The notes beneath the pieces are model-generated. The model worked only from the letters and a program-made list of their open reading frames with translations, was not told the origin of the DNA and ran no database searches. 64,000 nucleotides of DNA, taken from positions 69,501 through 133,500 of the forward strand of contig CAXHWN010002573.1 in NCBI GenBank assembly GCA_964020975.1. Reading direction: 5' to 3'. Numbering within the stretch: the stretch's first letter is position 1; every line of letters begins with the position of its first letter. Positions 35,042 to 45,300 of this stretch are shown piece by piece. The position numbers and the translations under genes are program-made. Source of the stretch: Hermodice carunculata (taxonomy: Eukaryota; Annelida; Polychaeta; Eunicida; Amphinomidae).

Positions 35042-36640
35042 ACTTCAGCAGAATCTCTCTCAATCTGAAACTTGGACTGACCCTAACAAAATGCCCCATT
35101 GTTGCATGCGAGGGACCAATTAATGAATGAATGAATGAGTGCAACATTTTCTTTCTGGTATTTTTATTGTAAAGTATATCTTCTAAGTGGAACATTCAAA
35201 GAAAATTTCGAAATAATTCAAGGACATTTAATGATGTTCTTTTGAAATCAATTCTGGAGCAGACCAAAAATTAATGTTTCATTCAGATTTTATCTCAATA
35301 GATGTAAAATTACATGGGAAACATGGAGAAGTATCTCAATTAGGTGTTCCGAAAAAGATTAGTGGTCTCTCATTACAGGAGTATTTCAACAAGAGTACCA
35401 CTGTGTATGCAAGTTGTCAAAATTGAGTTGCCAATAAAAGCACTATTAAGTTAAGTTGTCCCCTTCCAACGATAAATAAATATTGTCAGAAATAGTCGAA
35501 TTATGCATTATGAGATTTATCAAGAGGCTATGTGGATCACAGAAATTTTAAGGCTATCACGGATGTGTTGTGCACCTTGTATAGTGTCTTCATCGACACC
35601 ACCCATAATTGCAGTAGTTTTAACACCAACATTGTTCCATCTTCTCAGTTGGCCTATCATGAGACTTCATAGTCGTGAAATCACTATTGTAATATGTTTT
35701 TGGCAAGTGAGGGGACAACTGAAAATAGATATTCATTTTAAAATTTGGTTTAGTTGCACTAAGGCAAATGTCACTTAATGTTCACAGAAATGTAATAAAT
35801 TTAACGCAATGTGAATGGATGAATAGAATGTGTCTTTCTTAGGAAATTTATGTACAGTAACAGGTATGGGGGTACCTCACCCTCACTATATCACCCCGAA
35901 CATAATGGTAGACAGACGATAGGACCTTAAGACTAGTACAGTAACTAAAGTACTTAAATAAAATTGTAACATTGCCTTTCTTGCAATACTATGCTTTAAG
36001 TGAATATTTAAAACTTTTCGCGGTTTTTCTGCAAATATAGGGGACATCACCCCAAAACAGTCATTTTTCGCATATCCTGTTTGTAGAAGGCCAAAAACAT
36101 GTCTTCCTTTGACAGCATTTTCTAATATCTCTATTTGTTATCTTTCTATTTTGTAATTGACATGTTCTGCTACAGTATCAAGAATAATATATTTATATAT
36201 CTGGCAGACATGATGATAGTTTAATTCACATTACGTTAATCGATTCACGACTATATAATTCTGCTGCCTGCGTTTTATGAAGCAATTGCCTGCATTAGGT
36301 ATTAAAAGCATCATCTCTGTTCAGCTTTGTCGTGCCACACCTCTCACACGTGGGTCTGTTCATCATCGTATCCACAGAAGGGTCAACTGCCTGCCAGAAG
36401 TGGAGGCGAGTCGGGACCTAACCCTAACTATAAGCCAACAGAGCGTGGGGAGGTCCCTTGGGGCTAGTGTCAACCCCAGCTCTGTCACCAGGAGACTTGT
36501 ATTTAACGTGCATGAAAAAAAAGAAAATAGTCAATGTTTGGCCCAAACTGTTGTCATTTTAATAAATTTTTGGGTCTCCAAATAGACAGGCTCCCGGTGG
36601 AAACGGGAAAGTAGACAGCTATGTCCATGCAATGGTCTAT
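35042..36640. other. Non-coding, nothing recognised
   Basis: AT-rich with one GC-richer patch at 36330-36480 containing a 102-codon frame (36277-36585). That frame shows no motif and ends in low complexity. A short (AATG)n lies near 35123. Confidence 0.55.
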
Positions 36641-36735
36641 GGCAAGCCAAACCGGCAAATATTCACAAATAGAGATATCTGTATTTCTAATTAAAGTGTG
36701 TGTGTCAGCACACACTTTTCTGTTTTACTAGGAAT

Positions 36736-37037
<302 letters not shown>

Positions 37038-37254
37038 CCGGCAAATTTGTCCGACATTTCATTTGAAAGGTATTATATGTAGAAACTCCAAACTTGGCAC
37101 AATTATATTTCTATGGATAAAGTCTGGCCTTTTTATAATGAAAGGTCATGATTTTAAAAATTATGCAAATGAGGGCTAATTAAAGTTTTAAATCTTCAAT
37201 ATCTTATATACTATAGTAGATGTGGTTCGGAGTGTATAGGAGTTCGATCATAGC

Positions 37255-37870
37255 AAGGTAAAGGTCATCTCAAAGGTCAAGGTCATGTCAAGGTCAAAGG
37301 TCATGTCAAGGTCAAAGGTCAATTTTAAGCCAAAATGTCATTTTTGAGGTCAAGGTTCACTTCAGGTAGAGGTCATCTCAAGGTCAAAGGTCATTTCAAG
37401 GTCAAAGGCCACTTTCGGTGCTGGCTTTCTTCTGGCCATAACTTGGTCAATTTTTATCCAATTTTGATGATGTTGGGCTCAAATTGTAGCTATTATAACC
37501 TTGCACATTTTTAAAATTACATGTGACCTCTAAAGTTCAAAGGTCAAGGTCATTTGGACCTTTGAAAGTTTCATCATATCATAACGTGGACCATCTCCAT
37601 CCAGTTCTAATTATGTTGGACTCAAATTGTAGGTATTGCTACACTGGACATTTTTATAAGAACATGTAACCTCAACAAGGCAAAGGTCAAGGTCATTTGG
37701 CCCTTTGAAAGTTTCATCTTGCCATAACTTGGTCAATTTTACTCCGATTCGGTTCATGTCTGGCTCAAATTGTAGGGGAATTGTAACACTGTGCAATTTA
37801 CATGTGACCTGTAAAGGTCAAAGGTCAAGGTCATTTGGACTTTGAAATTTGCATGCAGCCATAAGCTTAA
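37255..37870 (+). repeat. Minisatellite, about 140-145 bp units with AGGTCA clusters
   Basis: Units repeat GCCATAACTTGGTCAATTTT, a TTGGGCTCAAATTGTAG word, a CACATTTTT word, ATGTGACCTCTAAAGGTC and AAAGGTCAAGGTCATTTGG. The upstream part (37255-37420) is a denser run of AAGGTCA words. Shared with 56110-56960. Confidence 0.9.
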
Positions 37871-38335
37871 TGGAATGTGAAGTACCAAAGGACAAAGGTT
37901 GTAGCATATAATATTTACAACCTTTGAAGGTACACAGACAGAAAAAAAAATCTTTTCCAGTTTCTTTCTTTCTTTCTTCTTTACCAGCAAATTTGTCCAA
38001 CACTTTTCTCGGACACTATTATACATAGAAAGTCCAAACTTGGCATGATTGTACCTCCATACAAGGAGTTTGGCCGTTTTATACACAGAAATGAAGATGT
38101 TTAAAATTATGCAAATTAGGGGCATTTGAAATTTTAAATCTTGAATAACTACAAAGCTATAATAGATAAAGATGCCATTCCAACTTCTACTCCTGTGTTA
38201 TGGAATAGTTGTACATTGCCACATTAATATGCTTTGAAGACACACACACTGATTTGCTATGCAGCAAATCATCTTTCCTAGTTCAGACACCTGTATTACA
38301 AATACAGATATCTCTATTTGTGTTGCCACATTGCT

Positions 38336-39538
38336 ATGGTACAGTCAATGATGGATCCTGACACACCCTCTGTACCCTCATTGTGTAATTTTGGGCCTAC
38401 AAGATCAGTCTAATCCCATTTCTTTTTTTTTTCTTAATATTTGTTCTCGAAGCTATATATCAACTTTGTGGTATTTAACTAAGATTTGTATAAAGCAGTG
38501 CATGAAGGAGGTTTGCACAAATAGGGGTCCAGAAGTTTCCTACATCTTACAGCAAATCTTCAACTTATTTTTTTTTTTGGGGGGGGGGGGGGGGCAAACT
38601 ATGGATGGCTACATGACATCTATTAGCAAGAAGTCGGAGTTTTGCCAAGTGTCATGCTCATGTTCTTGATTCCAAACAAAGGGGATTTTCTGAAGGTTTA
38701 CAGGTAGTTGGACATGTATATATTATTAACAGTATAATTCATGTTTAGCGTAAAAATGTACAACTATTGTCAAATCATGTCATGATGATGATGATGATGA
38801 TGATGATGACGGTGACGATGATTATGTAGTGATGATGCAAAGTGGACAGTTTGTCCCCATGAATGGACATGCCCTGGACTTGATATGAAGTATTGTTTGG
38901 GGTCGTGTTTGTCTCACCTTGCCAGACAGAATCTTTGTGTGACACTGTAAGGTGACCTGAGGCACAGTGGCAAAAGATCTGGACAACGGACTTTGGCACT
39001 GTAGATGTCTATAGACATGGGTTCCCCTCCCTCAGTATATGTTGACCAAAGACAGTAATAGCCCCGACACTTCCAGGACATGCTCTACAGTGAAAGATCT
39101 CTAGCAAAGTGACTGGAGTCTTCCACTTCAATTACTCAAGATGCCCTCCTACGACTATGTGGCAAATTGGTCACCATAAAACTTACTCCATATTGCCTAT
39201 ATATATATATATATAAAATTTTTCAGAACATAAACATGTATGTACCCTGACCCCAGGCGGTACAACGCTCCCAATGTCATATAGTTTGATTTCAGTTCAA
39301 GGGTGATCGAATATATGTATGAACAATGTCATGTGTGCCCTGGCTGACCTAGCTGGAGCTAATAATAACCTAGACCTGTCATCTGGTCTTGCGCCTGTGG
39401 ACTATGTGTGACATGAACGTTTTGTCCAATCTCAGTGGTCCCGAGGCCGATTCCAGGTCTAATAATACCCCAGGCTCAGAATCATATGCGTGGGGTAATG
39501 TGCTCTGAGGTGGCTCCGAATCAAATGTGATTTGTAGA
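38336..39538. other. Non-coding, with (GAT)n at 38781-38810
   Basis: Contains a G run at 38579-38594, a short (GAT)n, and no supported gene. A GC-richer patch at 39240-39480 has only short frames. Confidence 0.6.
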
Positions 39539-39724
39539 AGGGGGGTAGGGGGGGTGGGGGTCAGTACGCTGGTACAAGTAATTATTTTTCTAGAGTATGC
39601 AGTACGGAAAATAAAAATCTTTCAAAATTTGGAGAGTACGATGTACATAAGAGGGCTTCCAGTATGCCAGTACGGTAAATAAAAAGCCCCAGTACGCCAG
39701 TACGGGAAACCCCTTACCCACCCT
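39539..39724. mobile_element. 186-bp MITE-like element, copy 2
   Basis: Same length, ends and internal CAGTACG words as 32385-32570, in the same orientation. Differences are scattered substitutions and one short deletion near 39645. Confidence 0.75.
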
Positions 39725-39792
39725 CATTTGCATGTAGCCCGGTTTGGTCTGCACGCTCTTTGGCCTCACATGGGGAAATAAATGCATGCCAT

Positions 39793-41148
39793 GTGAAAGT
39801 TATAACATGAAAGGAGACGATTATGGCTTATAACTGTCGAGTGGCGAAGCCACTCGACAGTTTTGTCATATGGCTGGTAGGAATTAGCCAATCATAAGGC
39901 TCAAAAAGTGTTGATTATATCCCATAACCATTGATCATGAAAAAGAATGTATTATGAAACTTGATAATGCATCTTTTTGGGCTGACCTTCACCCTCAATA
40001 ATCGCAAAAAGGGCCCGCAAAAAGAGTGAATTAAGTAATACCTTTAACTCACTCTTTCCGATTTAACCCTTTCAATGTCTAAGAATAAAATTTGAAATGA
40101 TTTACCTGAATTTCCATGATAAAAACTTTCCATTCAAGTACCAGCACGCATTATACCATCAGCCACAAAACTTCTCCGGGTCAGTAGTCTTGATGCAGTA
40201 GCATATCATGAACGCAAAGCAAACTTTGATTGTGAAATTGTAAAAACGCTACGAATAAAAACCAACATACCTCCCAGTACTGCCGGTGCCGTCATTTCTT
40301 TGGAAAAATAATTGCTGAGTTGCAATATTGTCAAGTTCAATTAGAGGCACGTCATCTTCAATTTTGTGGCAGCTAGCAGATTCACGAACTACCTGAACGC
40401 CGGAGCGAAATCACGAATGAAGTGACTCAGAAGTGAAATGACACTGTCACACGTGTGTGTAAGAATTTGATTACGTATTTGACAGATAATACGCTTTCAA
40501 TTATGAAATCACTGATCCGACCTAAACACAAATGACCATTCCTACCAGCCAATGACAAATGTGTTATATAACATGAAAAGAGACGATTATGGCTATTACA
40601 ACTGTCTCGTGGCTTCGCCACTCGACAGTTATAAGCCATAATCGTCTCCTTTAATGTTATAACTCTCACATGATAGCCACAATCGTCTCCTTTCATGTTA
40701 TAACACATTTGTCATTGGCTGGTAGGAATGGTCATTTGTGTTTAGGTCGGATCAGTGATTTCATGATTGAAAGCGTATTATCTGTCAAATACGTAATCAA
40801 ATTCTAACACACACGTGTGACAGTGTCATTTCACTTCTGAGTCACTTCATTCGTGATTTCGCTCAGGCGTTCAGGTAGTTCGTGAATCTGCTAGCTGCCA
40901 CAAAATTGAAGATGACGTGCCTCTAATTGAACTTGATAATATTGCAACTCAGCAATTATTTTTCCAAAGAAATGACGACACCGGCAGTACTGGGAGGTAT
41001 GAAAAAGCCCTTGGGGCATATGAATTTCAGCAGACAGTTGCATTATCAAGTTTCATAATACATTCTTTTTCATAATCAATGGTTATGGGATATAATCAAC
41101 ACTTTTCGAGCCTTATGATAGGCTAATTCCTACCAGCCATATGACAAA
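39793..41148. mobile_element. Foldback (long inverted repeat) element
   Basis: Outer ends TTTGTCATATGGCTGGTAGG (39862) and its inverse (ending 41148) are followed inward by about 100 bp of matching arm. The inner arms 40280-40560 and 40690-41000 match almost base for base around a centre near 40630, interrupted by about 250 extra bases on the left (39976-40120 region). The centre holds a GTTATAACATGAAAGG...GACGATTATGGC unit and a hairpin built on CGAGTGGC-GAA-GCCACTCG. A further copy of that unit stands outside the left end (39793-39860). No coding sequence. Confidence 0.8.
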
Positions 41149-41217
41149 GATCTGTAGCACTTCCGCACAAAGCAGCATTCATTGCTCTCTAGCTTGTGTT
41201 GTTGAAATAGGGATGTG

Positions 41218-41412
41218 TGTATTAGAAATACAGATATCTGAATTAGAAATACAGATATCTCTATTTTGTCATTTTATACAGATATCTATATTCCCATGGA
41301 GGTACCTCCATGATATTTCTAATTCAGATATCTGTATTTCCAATCTAATTCAGATATCTGAATTAGAAATGCAGATATCTGAATTACAAATACAGATATC
41401 TCTATTTGTGAA
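41218..41412. repeat. Cluster of seven CAGATATCT-type palindromes
   Basis: AGATATCT occurs near 41232, 41252, 41280, 41325, 41352, 41373 and 41394, mostly within AATTAGAAATACAGATATCT words or their inverse. At the centre is a perfect 18-base palindrome, CATGGAGGTACCTCCATG (41295-41312). Matching half-copies flank the Helitron-like element at 36660 and 38325. Confidence 0.8.
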
Positions 41413-41751
41413 TATTTGCTTGCCATAATGGTCTCCCATGCACGCACCACCTTGCAGGTTACTCCTCTCAGATGGGACAGATAGCACGCAACGTAACAAC
41501 TGCACATTCGATATTCGAGGTGGCGCTGTGACCTGTAAGCATCGTGAGAGAAAACCACTGCTACAAAATCTGGAATTTTTAGTTACTAACTTTATTTTTG
41601 TATTTATATTTTGGACATTTCGTTACATGAGCACATGGGGGTTCAAGCTTATGTGAGTTGAGTGTGTTATTTTATTCTTGAAACTTCCTGAATCTGTGAA
41701 TCCCCTGTGACCATCCGACGACCACACAAGGTTCAATTGGCGACAGTGTAA

Positions 41752-42285
41752 ATGGCGGGGTCAATGGGTGACCATTCAAACGGCACACCTGCTATGGGCT
41801 CAGAGAATTCTAATGGTGACCCAGATGTACTACCACCTAAACCCCTGGTACAACTTACAGATATCAAGGCCACTGGTGATGATCATTTTGCGAAAGAATT
41901 CTTGGATAACATTGATATAATATTTCAATGGGCTGGGCAGGAAATACAGACTAGTATTGAGAGTCGCAGCCTGGAGATTCTCGCAGGCCTTAGAAATGAA
42001 CTTTGCTTAAAAGTACAGTCACGGTTCACGGAATATGCCGACAGAATTCCTGTAAATCGTAAAGTGAAGCATAAGATACTTCAAGATATTATTTCTCTAG
42101 GACAGAGTGTGGCTAACGACAAGCCTGTGAAAGAGCTAGAAAAACTTTTTAATGCTAGAAGTCAGAGCCCAGGTCAGAATGACCCCACCCCATCTGACAA
42201 TGCTTCTGCTGGCACCCCAGGGGATAAACAGGTCTCTGACCTTGCCACACTTATGTTGACCGTGACAAACATGAACAGAAATTGA
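41752..42285 (+). CDS. LINE N-terminal ORF (177 aa)
   Basis: Starts at ATG in a GTAAATGG context after a stop-rich leader. The first 40 residues are polar and glycine-rich. From about residue 45 it is helical (HFAKEFLDNIDIIFQWAG, SLEILAGLRNELCLKVQSRF), then acidic and proline-rich, ending LATLMLTVTNMNRN and TGA. It resembles the N-terminal multimerising part of LINE ORF1 proteins but has no diagnostic domain. The second frame is already open from 42275. Read in that frame, EIDSIRRDMANLKSEN continues the heptad-like helix, so the two ORFs look like one protein separated by a single frame change: a mutation in this copy or a designed +1 shift. Confidence 0.6.
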   Translation: MAGSMGDHSNGTPAMGSENSNGDPDVLPPKPLVQLTDIKATGDDHFAKEFLDNIDIIFQWAGQEIQTSIESRSLEILAGLRNELCLKVQSRFTEYADRIPVNRKVKHKILQDIISLGQSVANDKPVKELEKLFNARSQSPGQNDPTPSDNASAGTPGDKQVSDLATLMLTVTNMNRN

Positions 42286-42301
42286 CTCCATCCGCCGTGA
42301 T

Positions 42302-45300
42302 ATGGCCAATCTAAAGTCGGAAAACAAAACATTGAGAGATCAGGTGAAAGCTCTGTCTACTTGGAGAGATAACATTGACATCGCTTCTAATCCACCCAGG
42401 ACTACCAGTACAGATAAGGCTCAAACGAACCAAGCGAGTGTTCCTTTAATAAATGGCCAGGAATCAGAAGCTGTTCTCCGCCTCAATGATAATGATGATG
42501 ACAGTGATGTGTCTGGTAATTCTCATGGGGGTATTACCAACAAAGTGATCTCTATGCCGAGTCGTCTTCATGAGGATTGCACTTCTTTATCCTCTGAGGA
42601 TGAGTCACAATTTAGTATTATGCGCCGGCATCGTAGGGCTAAAATGGTTAAAAAGCCTAAGAACGAGGAGAGAATACCTACATCTGTGTCTGCCTCCACT
42701 TTGCAAGCAATAAAAACAATCTGTCCTGCCTCTAGTGTTGATAAACAAATATATGTTGGTGGTATTGACCACACGAACACAGCAGATGATAGTAGAGATC
42801 ATCTTAAGAAATATGGTGTGGCCCCGTGTAAGGTACGTGAATTGGCTAAATATTCTAACGGGAAGTCATTTGGTGTATCACTGCCAGCTGACAAGGTAGA
42901 TACGGCACTGGGTACTAACGGAGTCTCTCTGTGGCCTGCAGGCATTAAAGTTAGGAACTTTAACCCAAGCAAACCGAAAGTTGAGACCTCCGTGAAAAAA
43001 CCAGTGTCAAAGCCCCTGAAGCCCGCTCAATCCAGCGGAGTACCCCACTACGCTGCTAGTGACCCACAGCGCCGCGGCAGTGTAACAACACAGCAGAATC
43101 CAACTACGGCTACGCAGCCATTGCGGCATCCAGAGGACCTCAATCCGTGGCGTCTCGGACAAGGACAGTCTGGCCCAGTCGCTCCGTTACGACGGTGGCC
43201 CTATACGCAGGGACTGCAGGGACTTGTCCCATGGTACCGCGAATATGAGTACGACAGGGACTTCCCAAGCCTATCGGGCAACAAGGTTGACCGCGACCTT
43301 AGATCCCAAAACGAACTGTCAAACTCTGATCACAGGGGAGGTGACAGATATGTGGACACTTGTATAGACGGGAATACTATCACGGGTACCCAAGCTGGCT
43401 CCATTGGAGCCGTCAGTGAGTCTAATTTTAAAAGTGAACATCACTCAGGTTGTGACACTGTAAATAAGAACCCAGATAAGGATAAAGCACACATATGTTC
43501 TGGTAGTTTAACTATTACATGTGAGAGCTTCAATTGTCATGGTTTTATACAATCTGCGGACTACATAAAGCATCGCATGTCGGCATGTGATATAATGTGT
43601 CTCTCAGAAACTTGGCTTCGGCCACAAGAACTCGGTGTTATTGAAAAAGTCTTAAACTCTGACACTATTAATACTTCAGGTCAGTCGTACATAGTATTTT
43701 CTAAATCTGGCATGGCTGATATAGAACCCAATTATAGTGGTTGCCCTTTCGGTGGTGTAGCCATCATAGTTAAGAAACATAAGGACTTTACAGTTAGGGA
43801 GATTGAGGTGCATTCAGACCGAGTCATTGCTATTGGTTTACACAATAATGCTGGTACCCTTGTGCAAGTTATTAACTGTGTGTACATGCCATTTTTCAAT
43901 GGGAATAATTCTCAGAATACTGTAACATTCACCGAAACTGTAGATGTAATGCAGGCTATTGTTGACTGCTACGCTGCATCAGCATCAGTTAAATTCTTCG
44001 ATGATTTCAATACACAGCTCCCCATGTCGTATAAATTACATCGTAATTGGGTCAAACATAGGGGTTTCACTAAACATAGCGGTATACTGTATGATTTTCT
44101 AACAGCCAATAATTTTATGGTTGCAGATTTTATTGATAAACAGCCAGTTGAGTATACTTTCTTTTGCCATGCAAGCAGACATTATACATGGATAGATCAC
44201 GTATTCTGTTTATCACGTGACATGGGTGACATTATAACTTGTAGTATAATTCCTGATCATCCTGATAATGTTAGTGATCATCTGCCTGTTCAAATGTCGT
44301 TTAATTCACGGGTCAACCCCCATGATACTCCCTTGCCTAATCATACTGATGATAACTGTTGGCTTAAACCTGACTGGTCAAATTTGGTAAGAAATGGGAA
44401 ATATTGTAATATTGTTGCTGATAAACTAAAGGACATTCCCCTGCTCGATGGCATACCGCATGGCATGCCATCAGGTAGGGAATGTGATGTGAAGTCCCTG
44501 ATAGATGCTCGGATTGATCTGATTAACACTACCTTACATGATGCCGCAAAAGAATCTGGTTGTCTTCCTAAGACCATATACAAACCGAAAGCTTTTTGGT
44601 GCCCGGAACTAAGTAAACTTAGGGATAGCAAAAGATTCTGGTGGTCTATTTGGGTTGACCTTGATCGCCCTAGACACGGTGTCATTTATCAGATCTGGAA
44701 GGGCTTAAAGAAGGCTTTCCGTAAGGTATCAAGGCAGAATATTCGTTCTCTATGTAACCGTAACTTTGCTAAAACAAATACTCTGTTGAAGCAAAATAAG
44801 ATGTCAGCCTTTTGGAATAAACTCAGAAAACAGCAACGATCTAATGTCGATTCTATTTTAGCTCCACACGAATTTGCTAACTTTTATAAAAGTGTCATGT
44901 CAGATTCTAATGAAATTGACGGACATCACTCTCATGTTTGTGAATTTGTTCATTCTAAGGCAACTCTTGCAGCGAGCGACTTGACAAGTGAAGTTGTTGA
45001 TCCCGATGTGATACCGCAGTTAGTTAGATCTCTGAATTTTTGTAGCTCTCCTGGTATCAATGGTATATCTGCAGAGCATCTCTGGCACGGTTTGTCATCT
45101 GTGTTATGTAACATTTTAGCTAATTTATATTCTGTGATTCTCTCTACTTGTATTGTGCCAGAATTGTTTAAAACAGGTATAATTATTCCTATTCTTAAGA
45201 AACCATCTTTAGATCCTAACAAGCCTGAAAGCTTCAGGCCCATTACTTTAACTACCTCTCACGCAAAAATGATCGAAAGTTTAATTAAGCCTGATTATGA

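Noticed and set aside
36277-36585. 102-codon frame in GC-richer DNA
   Set aside because: No motif, no flanking exons or splice sites convincing enough, ends in low complexity. Kept only as a note.
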